Source: Pseudomonas fluorescens
Lineage (GTDB): Bacteria > Pseudomonadota > Gammaproteobacteria > Pseudomonadales > Pseudomonadaceae
Assembly: GCF_000968015.1 (NCBI RefSeq)
Contig: NZ_LACH01000015.1
Location: forward strand, 222-52,314
Direction of reading: 5' to 3'
DNA length: 52,093 nt
Part shown: one piece after another, positions 34,237 to 42,824 of the stretch
How the letters are laid out: each line of letters opens with the position of its first letter
How positions within the stretch are numbered: the first letter of the stretch is position 1
Made by a program: the position numbers and the translations under genes
Notes under the pieces: generated by a model
Seen by the model: the letters and a program-made list of their open reading frames with translations, nothing else
Database searches by the model: none
What the model was told of the DNA's origin: nothing

Positions 34237-37131
34237 TTAGCGAACCTCGGTTGGCGGGGGCTCGTTGAGCGCTGCGCAACGACTGGCTTTCAGGGCCAGC
34301 CCCCTGGACGCCGGGCTGGCCTGGTAGGAAACCTGCCCAACCAGGCGATCCTGGACGGCGCTGCTGTCGCCTCCGAACCGAGGGTTACCCCAAGTCACGA
34401 CACGACCATCGGCGGTCAGGGCGGTAAAGCCATTGTCATTGCTGTAAAGCGCCTGCACGTTGGTCAGTTGGCTGACGACTACTGACGTGTCGCTGCCCTC
34501 GAAGGGAAGCCCCCAAGCCACCACGGTGCCGTTCTGGCGCAAGGCGGCGAACGCGTAGGATGAACCGCACACCTGAACGATGTCGACCAGCGCCGCGATT
34601 TCGGCAGGCACCAGCCCGCCCAGTGCCGCCGCGCCCCAGCCGACGACAGAACCATTAGCACGACGAGCGACGAATGCACCATGAGCAGCGGTGACTTCAA
34701 CGATATCAGTCAGCGTTGCGATCCCCGGGCCAAGCGTGCCGCCAAACCGCGAATCCCCCCAGGCCACGATCTGACCAGTCGCCCGTCGTGCGGTAAAAGC
34801 GAATATATTGGCGCAGCTCAGTTCAATGATGTCGGTCAGGGCGACGATATTCGCCGGCAGACTTCCACCGGAGGTGCCCAGACCCCAGGCCACGAGCCTG
34901 CCGTTGGCTCGGAGTGCCGCAAACGCATTGCTAGCACCGATGAGCGACTGGATATCGGTGAGTGCAGCAATGGCGCTCGGCACGTTTCCACCCTCGTAGG
35001 TATGCCCCCAGGCCATCACCTGCCCGGTGGTGCGTAGCGCAGTAAACGTGTATGTGGTGGCGACCACCCGAGCTACGTCGGTCAGCGCGCCAACCGGGGC
35101 CGAGACGGTGCCCCCATAGTGGGACCTACCCCAGGCTACCACCTGCCGCGTGTTTTTTATCCCGGCGAAGGCAGCCTGGTTACCGATGACCTGAACAAAG
35201 TCCTGAGGCGGGACGGCACCCATGTTTCCACCATCAGTCGCGTTTCCCCAGACCACCACTAGCCCATTGGCCCGTCGGGCGGCGTAGGCGCTATAGGTAC
35301 TGCTCACCTCAACAATGTCGTCCAGGGCGATGATGGGCGAGGGGATCGTTGCCCCATGGGCCGAGTCGCCCCAGGCCACTAGATCCCCCCGATCCCGATG
35401 CGCCACGAACGCTGCCAAACTGCCAATGATGTTCGCCGGATTCAGAGTGATCTGATCATCGGCGGTGCGCACCTGCAGCGGTAGTTGTGGCGCGGTATCG
35501 CGCCAGGTGGTGCCGGCCGTCCATTCGCTGTCGTCGGGGTATTTCCAGTGGGCCTCGAGCGGCTGACCGGTGGTGGCGTTGAACGCGCTCAACAGACGTG
35601 AAGCGCTGGAAACTCTCCAAATGCTGCGGCTAGCACGCGCGCCCATGACCCTCAGAATACCCGAACCGATCACCTTTCGAACATCGTAAACCGTGGGGTC
35701 CGAGGGCCCGTCCGTACCCCCGGCTTTGCGCTTGACGAGGTAACTCAAGTTAAGGCTCAAGCCGTCGTTGGCCTCGATCAGCGTGTGCGGCACCTTGATG
35801 GAGGACAACTCCGTGCCTGCTTCCGCAGACAGGACCCTGTGCGGGTACGTGGTGGTGGTCTTGCCCTCGACGGTGACGATTACGTCGTCATCGGTTTTCA
35901 GCAGGGCTGTCGCCGGGATGATCACGGTGGCGCCGAAGGGGAACACATCGTCCGGGTTCAGTTGGTCTTGCTGTGCACCGGAGGCTTCTTTGAAGGTCGC
36001 GACCGGCAGTCTCACTGCCGCGCTGACGGTGTAGGTGCGCACCGGGAAGCTCACCGCTTCCTTGTCGTCCGGACTCTTGCCCAACGCGGCCTTGAACCTC
36101 ATCGTCAGGGTTTTGCCATCGCCCAGGTCTTTCAGATAGTCGTAGGGCAATGTCACGTCGTAATAGCCCTGATTGATCCAGGCCTGAGTCACGTAGCTGC
36201 CCGGCGCTTGCATCAGCCGGCGATTGTGGAGGGTGCCATCGGCTTTGAAACCCTCAAGATCCAGCCACACATACTGGCCTGGCGCAATCAGTGGCCAACT
36301 GAGCGAGCGTGTTGTCGCTCCACCGGTCACGTCGCTCAGGTTCAACTCCGTGCCTTCACCGTTGTTGGCGGCCTGCAGGATCAGCGGCTGTTTCAGCTCA
36401 CTCACCGGCAGGGTCAAGACATTCAGCGTGAAGGTCTCCGAGGGTGGATAGGTTGTGCCGTTGCGGGTCACCGTGTAGCTCACGGTCACCGGCTTACCCA
36501 GGTTGAAGGCCACCACGCTGTTGGGGATCGGGATGTCCTTGATGCCGACGCTACCCACCTCAACCGGGGTCGAGGTGTGTGAGCCATCACCGGCGGTGCC
36601 CGCCCAGGTCACGCTCAGCTGGTCCGTGGCCAGCATCCCGGTGTAGTGCGGCACGACGGCAGTCAGGCGATCCTTGGCGTTGATCGGGTTGAGGTTGTTA
36701 CCGACAGCTTCCGGGTCGCCGGGGATCGTGGTTTTGACGAGCACGTCCAGGTGAAAGGAGATCGACACGTTGCTGCCCACGAAGGTGGTCACGCGGTAGA
36801 ACAGCCGGGCATCGCCTTCGACAATGTGTTGGGGGAGGACGGCGAAGGTCAGGCTGTGGGAGTCGATGTGGCCCTGGTTGACCGGGAAAAAGTCGACAAT
36901 TTTGCCGTCCCACACCAGCTCGATGCGGTCATTCAGGGCGATGCCGGGGTAGCCCACGACGGTCACATGCACCGGCACGGTGGGGTCGTTGAGGTCCTGA
37001 AAGCGCAGGCCGCCATTGATCTGGGCAACCGGGATTTTAGGGGCGGCCAGGGTGGGCGCCGGGTCGGCGCGGCGGGACAGGGTCGAGGGTTGCAGTGGGG
37101 CGTCGGGTGAAGTGTTCATGTCCACGGTCAT
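34237..37131 (-). CDS. Large RCC1-like repeat protein (964 aa)
   Basis: The ATG at 37131 has AAGGGAG 7 bp upstream; the frame extends 20 codons further without support. Residues about 1-565 look like repeated beta-sandwich (Ig-like) modules of the kind HVTVVGYPGIALNDRIELVW. Residues about 570-930 hold nine tandem units of about 41 residues, each with a V-x-x/A-WG-x4-GG core (e.g. VVAWGRSHYGG, IVAWGDSRFGG) and A-F-x-A-x-R-x-x-G; canonical RCC1 blades are 50-60 residues. There is no signal peptide or membrane segment. The function is unknown; it may be a cell-surface or toxin-associated protein. Confidence 0.8.
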   Translation of the reverse strand: MTVDMNTSPDAPLQPSTLSRRADPAPTLAAPKIPVAQINGGLRFQDLNDPTVPVHVTVVGYPGIALNDRIELVWDGKIVDFFPVNQGHIDSHSLTFAVLPQHIVEGDARLFYRVTTFVGSNVSISFHLDVLVKTTIPGDPEAVGNNLNPINAKDRLTAVVPHYTGMLATDQLSVTWAGTAGDGSHTSTPVEVGSVGIKDIPIPNSVVAFNLGKPVTVSYTVTRNGTTYPPSETFTLNVLTLPVSELKQPLILQAANNGEGTELNLSDVTGGATTRSLSWPLIAPGQYVWLDLEGFKADGTLHNRRLMQAPGSYVTQAWINQGYYDVTLPYDYLKDLGDGKTLTMRFKAALGKSPDDKEAVSFPVRTYTVSAAVRLPVATFKEASGAQQDQLNPDDVFPFGATVIIPATALLKTDDDVIVTVEGKTTTTYPHRVLSAEAGTELSSIKVPHTLIEANDGLSLNLSYLVKRKAGGTDGPSDPTVYDVRKVIGSGILRVMGARASRSIWRVSSASRLLSAFNATTGQPLEAHWKYPDDSEWTAGTTWRDTAPQLPLQVRTADDQITLNPANIIGSLAAFVAHRDRGDLVAWGDSAHGATIPSPIIALDDIVEVSSTYSAYAARRANGLVVVWGNATDGGNMGAVPPQDFVQVIGNQAAFAGIKNTRQVVAWGRSHYGGTVSAPVGALTDVARVVATTYTFTALRTTGQVMAWGHTYEGGNVPSAIAALTDIQSLIGASNAFAALRANGRLVAWGLGTSGGSLPANIVALTDIIELSCANIFAFTARRATGQIVAWGDSRFGGTLGPGIATLTDIVEVTAAHGAFVARRANGSVVGWGAAALGGLVPAEIAALVDIVQVCGSSYAFAALRQNGTVVAWGLPFEGSDTSVVVSQLTNVQALYSNDNGFTALTADGRVVTWGNPRFGGDSSAVQDRLVGQVSYQASPASRGLALKASRCAALNEPPPTEVR

Positions 37132-37289
37132 GGGGCAACTCCCTTGCTGAGAAGGCCCAGTGGAAGTGGCCTTGATCGGGCTATCAAACACCCGAAGAAA
37201 GCGCTTTGGCTACTGTCAGAAATAACAGGTAGGAGGGGGTGTCGGACGAGTGGTCGGGGCGGTGGGTGGCTTCGGATTGGCTCGCAACG

Positions 37290-37320
37290 CCAAAAGATCG
37301 CAGCTTGCGGCGGCTCCTAC
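37290..37320. repeat. Single REP element (GTAGGAGC family)
   Basis: It gives the minus strand GTAGGAGCCGCCGCAAGCTG and so supplies the TAG stop of the TerC gene. Bases 37192-37289 hold no supported gene. Confidence 0.75.
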
Positions 37321-38288
37321 AGGGATCGCATTCGATCCTCTTTGCGGGTCATGATCAGGCTCAACAGCACCGAAGTCAGAATGATCCCGCCGACAACGGC
37401 CAACGACCATTCAACCGGCATGTGCAGCCACGGCATCAGCGTCATCTTGGCGCCGATGAACACCAACACGGTCGCCAAACCGTATTTGAGCAGGTGAAAG
37501 CGCTCAGCCATGTCGGCCAGCAGGAAATACAACGCCCGCAAACCCATGATCGCGAAGATGTTCGACGTGAATACAATGAACGGATCGGTGGTGATGGCGA
37601 AGATCGCCGGGATGCTGTCGATCGCAAACACCAGGTCGCTGGCCTCGATCAGCACCAGCACCAGAAACATCGGCGTCGCCCAGCGCCGACCGTCTCGCAG
37701 CACAAAAAAATGCTCGCCATGAAGCCCGTTGGTGATGCGCAGATGGCCGCGTATCCAGTGCAATAAGGGGTTTTTATCGAGGTCAGGCCGCTGACCGGCG
37801 AACACCAGCATCTTGATCCCGGTGATGATCAGGAACACCCCGAACACATACAGCAACCACGCGAACTGCGACACCAGCCAGACGCCGGCGAAAATCATCG
37901 CCGCACGCATCACGATGGCCCCGAGCACACCGTACAGCAGCACTCGGCGCTGTAACTCCGGTGGCACGGCGAAGTAGCCGAAAATCATGACGAAGACGAA
38001 CATGTTGTCGATCGACAGCGACTGCTCGATCAGATAGCCCGTGAGGAATTCCAGCATTTTGCGCTGGGCGATCTCGGGCCCGAATTCGCCAGTCAAATAC
38101 CACCGGAGCAATCCCGCGAAGGCCAGCGCCAGCGCGCACCAGGCAATGACCCAGCACGTCGCCTCGCGCACCGATACCCGATGTGCCTTGCGCCCGCCGA
38201 AGACAAACAAATCCAAAGCCAGCATGGCGACGACGAAGACGATGAAGGCGACCCACATCCAGGGTTCGCCGATGTTCACGGGCTGCAT
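37317..38288 (-). CDS. TerC/Alx-family membrane protein
   Basis: A 323-residue integral membrane protein with about eight helices. Seen: the family core GYLIEQSLSIDNMFVFVMIF near residue 85, LIEASDLVFAIDSIPAIFAI near 215, and TSNIFAIMGLRALYFLLADM near 250. Homologues take part in metal (manganese/tellurite) homeostasis or membrane-associated stress responses. It is monocistronic; no yybP-ykoY element was recognised upstream. Its TAG stop lies in a REP. It is not part of the flanking catabolic regulon by any visible operator. Confidence 0.9.
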   Translation of the reverse strand: MQPVNIGEPWMWVAFIVFVVAMLALDLFVFGGRKAHRVSVREATCWVIAWCALALAFAGLLRWYLTGEFGPEIAQRKMLEFLTGYLIEQSLSIDNMFVFVMIFGYFAVPPELQRRVLLYGVLGAIVMRAAMIFAGVWLVSQFAWLLYVFGVFLIITGIKMLVFAGQRPDLDKNPLLHWIRGHLRITNGLHGEHFFVLRDGRRWATPMFLVLVLIEASDLVFAIDSIPAIFAITTDPFIVFTSNIFAIMGLRALYFLLADMAERFHLLKYGLATVLVFIGAKMTLMPWLHMPVEWSLAVVGGIILTSVLLSLIMTRKEDRMRSL

Positions 38289-38446
38289 GTCGTTCTCCCT
38301 GTCTGGACGTGTTCTGGAATCGACAGGGTCATGCTAGCGGGGGGATGGGCGTGAAGAAAAATCGAATATTCTTTACCCATCATTCGTTATTTACGAAGTG
38401 TCGCTGGGGATTTTCGGTGAATTTCGTTTGACCACAAAGGCTTGGT

Positions 38447-38481
38447 AAAAAAAATGGCCACCACAGCCCGACGCTGTGGTG
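38447..38481 (-). terminator. Terminator of the ABC transporter operon
   Basis: On the minus strand CACCACAGC and GCTGTGGTG arms (38459-38481) are followed by GCCATTTTTTTT. A second, perfect 18-bp palindrome, GGCCCACCGCGGTGGGCC, sits upstream of it at 38507-38524. Confidence 0.85.
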
Positions 38482-38530
38482 ACCCGAGGGTGACACGCGA
38501 AAATCGGGCCCACCGCGGTGGGCCTTTGCA

Positions 38531-39685
38531 TCAGTGAGCGCCAGCAGCCTTGTTCAGATCGCTTTCCGCCCATTCGGTATAAACGCAAGCATCTGCAGTG
38601 GCCCAGCGCACGCGTACCGGGTCGCCGGTTTTGAGCGGCATGCCGGCGGCGGAGAGCGCCTTGACGGTCATCGAAGTGCCGCCCAAGGTTTTCACCGTGC
38701 ACGTCTGGCTTTCACCGAGGAACAGCACTTCACCCACTGTCGCCGAGACTTCATTCCAGCCTGCCGCCAAGGGTTCTTGAGCGGATTGCTCAACACTCAA
38801 GGCAAGCGCTTTTTCCGGACGCACCATCAGCAGCACATCCTGATTGGTTTGCAATCCTGCGGTCAGTCGAATCGACAACGATTGCCCTTCAAACGTAGCG
38901 ACCGCATTGCCCTGAGCCTTGAGCTTGAGGAAGTTCGAGTTGCCGAGGAACGAGGCGACAAACGCATTCGGCGGATTCTGGTACAGGTCGAAGCCGCTGC
39001 CCAACCCGACAATTTTGCCGTGGCTGAAAATCGCGATGCGCTGGGACAGACGCATGGCTTCTTCCTGGTCGTGGGTCACGTAAACAATGGTGATGCCCAG
39101 ACGCCGATGCAGCTGGCGCAGTTCATCCTGCAAGTCTTCACGCAGCTTCTTGTCCAGCGCACCGAGGGGTTCGTCCATCAGCAGGATGCGTGGTTCATAA
39201 ACCAGCGCCCGAGCAATCGCCACGCGTTGCTGCTGGCCGCCGGACAGTTGCGAAGGGCGGCGATGGGCGAATTGTTCCAGTTGCACCAGTTTGAGCATGG
39301 CATCGACCCGGCGCTCGCGTTCGGCGCTGGCCAGTTTGCGGATGGCCAGCGGGAACGCGATGTTGTCGCGTACCGACAGGTGCGGGAACAGCGAGTAACG
39401 CTGGAACACCATGCCGATGTCGCGCTTGTGCGGCGGCACGTTGACCAGCGATTGGCCATTGACCAGGATCTCGCCGCTGCTCGGGGTTTCAAAGCCGGCG
39501 AGCATCGACAGCGTCGTACTTTTGCCGGAACCGCTGGAGCCGAGGAACGTGAGGAATTCGCCATCCTTGATGTCCAGCGAGATGTCGTCCACGGCGGCAA
39601 AATCGCCGTAGTACTTGTTCAGGTTGCGCAGGCTTACCAACGGTTGGTCGCTCTGTTGCGCGGAATCTTTGATCACTGCACTCAT
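38531..39685 (-). CDS. ABC transporter ATP-binding protein (PotA-like)
   Basis: A 384-residue ATPase. Walker A is GSSGSGKST at about 49-57, the signature LSGGQQQR, Walker B ILLMDEPLGALD, and a C-terminal TOBE domain. This matches the spermidine/putrescine- or iron-type importers. The start at 39685 has AGGAG upstream with 6-bp spacing; the frame is open 11 codons earlier. It is the last of four minus-strand genes with permease, permease and binding protein. It powers import of a substrate not defined by the sequence. Confidence 0.9.
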   Translation of the reverse strand: MSAVIKDSAQQSDQPLVSLRNLNKYYGDFAAVDDISLDIKDGEFLTFLGSSGSGKSTTLSMLAGFETPSSGEILVNGQSLVNVPPHKRDIGMVFQRYSLFPHLSVRDNIAFPLAIRKLASAERERRVDAMLKLVQLEQFAHRRPSQLSGGQQQRVAIARALVYEPRILLMDEPLGALDKKLREDLQDELRQLHRRLGITIVYVTHDQEEAMRLSQRIAIFSHGKIVGLGSGFDLYQNPPNAFVASFLGNSNFLKLKAQGNAVATFEGQSLSIRLTAGLQTNQDVLLMVRPEKALALSVEQSAQEPLAAGWNEVSATVGEVLFLGESQTCTVKTLGGTSMTVKALSAAGMPLKTGDPVRVRWATADACVYTEWAESDLNKAAGAH

Positions 39686-39701
39686 GTCGTACTCCTGGCG
39701 C

Positions 39702-40511
39702 TCAGGCGCTGATTTCATTGCGCCGGCGAAGGGCGGCGGCGATCACCATGACCAATACCGAGAGGCCGATCAGCAGCGTCGAGGCGACGGCGATCACGGG
39801 CGTCAGGTCCTGGCGCAGGGTGGTCCACATTTTCACGGGAAGGGTTTGCAGGGTCGGGCTGGCCATCATCACGCTCAGCACCACTTCATCCCAGGACACC
39901 AGGAACGCAAACAGGGCGCCGGCCACCATGCCCGGACGAATCGCCGGAAAGGTCACCTTGAACACGGCTTGCAGGCGTGAGGCGCCGCAGATCACCGCGG
40001 CATCCTCAATCGACTGATCGAACAGCTTCAGCGAGTTGATGATCGAGATGATGGTGAACGGCAACGCAACAATCACGTGGCTGACGACGAAAGCGAACAT
40101 CGTCCCGGTGTAACCCAGTTTCAGGAATAGTGCGTACACCGCCACCGCAATGATCACCAGCGGCACGATCATCGGCAGGGTGAACAGACCGTAGAGCATT
40201 TCGCGGCCCGGGAAGCGTCCGCGCACCAGTGCAAAAGCGGTCGGCAGGCCCAGCGCCACCGCGAAGAACGTGGTCAGTACCGCGACCTTGAGGCTGGCCA
40301 CGGCCGCGTTCATCCAGTCGGCGTTGGAGAAGAACTGGCTGTACCATTTCAGCGTCCAGCCCGGCGGCGGGAACACTAGCCACTGGGAGGAACCGAAGGA
40401 CAGCAGCACGATGAACACGATCGGCAACAGCAGGAACAGCGCGATCAATCCGGTCGTGAAGTACAGGCCGAAGCGCATGCGCCGGCTCATGGCATTGGGG
40501 GTCAGGAGCAT
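39702..40511 (-). CDS. ABC transporter permease (PotC-like)
   Basis: A 269-residue inner-membrane permease with about six helices. The C-terminal half carries the BPD-type EAA-like loop (EDAAVICGASRLQAVFKVTF, residues about 180-199) that contacts the ATPase. It lies 6 bp after the upstream permease and 16 bp before the ATPase gene, so all are cotranscribed. Substrate is unknown; the family usually imports polyamines or related compounds. Confidence 0.88.
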   Translation of the reverse strand: MLLTPNAMSRRMRFGLYFTTGLIALFLLLPIVFIVLLSFGSSQWLVFPPPGWTLKWYSQFFSNADWMNAAVASLKVAVLTTFFAVALGLPTAFALVRGRFPGREMLYGLFTLPMIVPLVIIAVAVYALFLKLGYTGTMFAFVVSHVIVALPFTIISIINSLKLFDQSIEDAAVICGASRLQAVFKVTFPAIRPGMVAGALFAFLVSWDEVVLSVMMASPTLQTLPVKMWTTLRQDLTPVIAVASTLLIGLSVLVMVIAAALRRRNEISA

Positions 40512-40517
40512 GACGGC

Positions 40518-41462
40518 TTACCTCGCGTTGCTGGCGCCAACCGGAGATTCCGGCTGGAGCTTCAGGTAGAAGTAGAACAACACCAGCGTAATGACGATCA
40601 GCAACGCGGCACCGGCGCTGGCCAGGCCCCAATTGAGGAAAGACTGCACCTGCTGAATGATGAACTCGGGCAGCATCATGTTCTGCGCACCGCCCAGCAG
40701 CGCCGGGGTGACGTAGTAACCGAGCGACATCACGAACACCATCAGGCCACCGGAGAACAACCCCGGCCGGCAGAGCGGCAGGAACACCCGGAAGAAGTTG
40801 GTCCAGGGGCTCGCGCCGCAGATCGAGCCGGCCTGCAGGATCATCGGGTCGATGGCCTGCATGGTCGCCTGCAACGGCAGCACGATGAACGGGATCATGA
40901 TGTAGCTCATGCCGATCACCACGCCGGTGAGGTTATGCACCATCTCCAGCGGCTGATCGATGATGCCCATCGCCATCAGCGCCTTGTTGATCACCCCGGA
41001 GGCTTGCAGCAACACCAGCCAGGAATAGGTTCGGGCGAGGAGGCTGGTCCACATCGACAGCAACACGATGTTGAGGATCCAGCGACCCCAGCCTTTCGGC
41101 ACCAGGGTGATGGCCCAGGCCAGTGGAAAGCCGAGCAGCAGGCTGAACAATGTCACCAGTCCGGCCACCGAGAAGGTGTTGAGCAAGACCCGTGCATACG
41201 CTGAGTTGGCGAACAGTTGCTCGTAGTTGCCCAGCCCCGGTACCGGCTCCAGCACGCCACGCAGCAGCAGCCCGATCAGCGGCGCCAGAAAGAACAGGCC
41301 GAGGAACAGCAGGGCGGGGATCAGGTTGCTTGAACCGCGCCAGCGCTGTGCCATGGAAGGGGATTGGTTCATCGCAGCCGCCTTGCCGAGTGCCGAGCCG
41401 GCAGCGCCAGTGGCGCTCCCGACTTGAGTGGGTTGGCGGGACGCGGTTGCCGTCATTTTCAT
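40518..41462 (-). CDS. ABC transporter permease (PotB-like)
   Basis: A 314-residue permease with a cytoplasmic N-terminus of about 40 residues, six helices and the EAA-like loop IDPMILQAGSICGASPWTNF. The ATG at 41462 overlaps the TGA of the binding-protein gene (ATGA), giving translational coupling; an ATG at 41456 and an upstream one at 41483 are alternatives. It forms the transporter with the PotC-like permease and PotA-like ATPase. Confidence 0.87.
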   Translation of the reverse strand: MKMTATASRQPTQVGSATGAAGSALGKAAAMNQSPSMAQRWRGSSNLIPALLFLGLFFLAPLIGLLLRGVLEPVPGLGNYEQLFANSAYARVLLNTFSVAGLVTLFSLLLGFPLAWAITLVPKGWGRWILNIVLLSMWTSLLARTYSWLVLLQASGVINKALMAMGIIDQPLEMVHNLTGVVIGMSYIMIPFIVLPLQATMQAIDPMILQAGSICGASPWTNFFRVFLPLCRPGLFSGGLMVFVMSLGYYVTPALLGGAQNMMLPEFIIQQVQSFLNWGLASAGAALLIVITLVLFYFYLKLQPESPVGASNAR

Positions 41463-42484
41463 TTGACCAGCCATTCGTTCCACCGTGTCGCGATGGCCGG
41501 ACCGTTTTTGGCCCAGTACGCGAAATCAAGAGTGATCTGATCCTTAGCGTAGGCAGTCGGCAGGTTAGGGGCCAGTACCGAATCCAGGCGCGCCACGCTG
41601 TCGACGTTGACCGGCGCATAGGCGGTCAGGTTGGAGAAGTCAGCTTGTCCTTTGGCGCTGCTGGCGTTGGCCAGGAATTTCATGGCCGCGGCTTTGTTTT
41701 TTGTCCCTTTGGGCACGACCAGAATGTCGGCCATGACCAGGTTCTGTTTCCAGCTCACGCCCACCGGTGCACCGTCTTCTTGCAGGGCGTGGATCCGGCC
41801 GTTCCAGAACTGGCCCATGCTGGCTTCGCCAGAGGCCAGCAACTGTTGCGACTGGGCACCGCCGCCCCACCAGACGATGTCTTTCTTGATGGTGTCGAGT
41901 TTCTTGAAGGCGCGATCCAGGTCCAGCGGGTAGAGCTTGTCGGCGGTTACGCCATCGGCCAGCAGCGCCAGTTCAAGCACGCCTGGGCTTGGCCATTTGT
42001 AGAGGGCGCGTTTACCGGGGTAGGTCTTGGTGTCAAACAGCGCGGACCAGTCCTGCGGTTTGCTTGCGCCGAGCTTGCCTTCGTTGTAGCCGAGGACGAA
42101 GGAGAAGAAGAACGAACCGACGCCGTGATCGGAGACAAACCGCGGGTCGATTTTGTCGCGCTGAATGACTGTGAAATCGAGAGGTTCGAGCAAGCCTTCG
42201 GCGGCGGCGCGCAGGGCGAAGTCCGCTTCGACGTCGACCACGTCCCACTGCACATTGCCGCTTTCGACCATGGCTTTGAGTTTGCCGTAGTCGGTAGGGC
42301 CATCCTGGACCACGGTGATGCCGCTGGCTTTGCTGAACGGATCGGCCCAGGCCTGCTTCTGCGCATCCTGGGTGCTACCGCCCCAGCTGACGAAGTTGAC
42401 GCTTTCGGCCGCCAGCAATGCCTGGCTGGTCACGCTCAGCAGCCCCGCAAAAAGTATTGCGGTTGCACGTTTGTTCAACACCAT
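41459..42484 (-). CDS. ABC transporter periplasmic binding protein (PotD-like)
   Basis: A 341-residue binding protein with a signal peptide (cleavage near QALLA-AES). The mature part has family features VNFVSWGGSTQDAQKQAWAD, WDVVDVEADFALRAAAEGLL and WWGGGAQSQQLLASGEASMG. The ATG at 42484 has GAGGG 7 bp upstream; an in-frame GTG at 42490 is too close to it. PotD-type proteins bind polyamines, but this branch also binds other compounds, so the ligand is open. It is the first gene of the four-gene transporter operon and has operator C 99 bp upstream. Confidence 0.89.
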   Translation of the reverse strand: MVLNKRATAILFAGLLSVTSQALLAAESVNFVSWGGSTQDAQKQAWADPFSKASGITVVQDGPTDYGKLKAMVESGNVQWDVVDVEADFALRAAAEGLLEPLDFTVIQRDKIDPRFVSDHGVGSFFFSFVLGYNEGKLGASKPQDWSALFDTKTYPGKRALYKWPSPGVLELALLADGVTADKLYPLDLDRAFKKLDTIKKDIVWWGGGAQSQQLLASGEASMGQFWNGRIHALQEDGAPVGVSWKQNLVMADILVVPKGTKNKAAAMKFLANASSAKGQADFSNLTAYAPVNVDSVARLDSVLAPNLPTAYAKDQITLDFAYWAKNGPAIATRWNEWLVK

Positions 42485-42588
42485 TTTCACGCCCTCATTG
42501 TTGTGTTTTTGAGCGGGGCTTTTAGTGCCCGCCTATCGGGAGCAGTAGGTCCGTCGGGCCAGTGATGGTCGTCCGGTCTATGGAATAT

Positions 42589-42617
42589 CATATTATGGTA
42601 TTCCAAACTTTGTGCAA
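42589..42617 (-). promoter_or_regulatory. Operator C and promoter of the ABC importer
   Basis: The minus strand reads TGGAATACCATAATATG (42605-42589), inside a longer dyad at 42581-42605. A -35 TTGCAC (42617-42612) and -10 TAATAT (42595-42590) are 16 bp apart. Confidence 0.72.
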
Positions 42618-42699
42618 GCACTTTGCCTTACCGGCTATCAGCCAAAAGTGAGATTTTTTGTGGCTCTGAAGCTTTGCTCAAGCCCCGCCGGTCAACGCA

Positions 42700-42798
42700 A
42701 TCCCTGTGGGAGCGGGCTTGCCCGCGAAGACGGCGGCACATCCAGTATCAATGTGCCAGCGGGATCGCTATCGCGGGCAAGCCCGCTCCCACAGGGAT
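42700..42798. repeat. Paired inverted REP elements
   Basis: Arms 42700-42727 and 42771-42798 (GTGGGAGCGGGC variant) face each other between operator C and the ribB-like stop. With operator C, this accounts for most of the 340-bp gap 42485-42824. Confidence 0.85.
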
Positions 42799-42824
42799 CG
42801 CGCCATATCAGAGATGTTTGTGTA

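Noticed and set aside
37190..37225. AAGCGCTTTGG-TACT resemblance to the left-edge repeat
   Set aside because: Similarity stops after about 16 bases, so it is not counted as a third copy.
38289..38446. Possible manganese (yybP-ykoY) riboswitch upstream of the TerC gene
   Set aside because: TerC/Alx genes often carry one, but I could not find the conserved paired elements in the leader.
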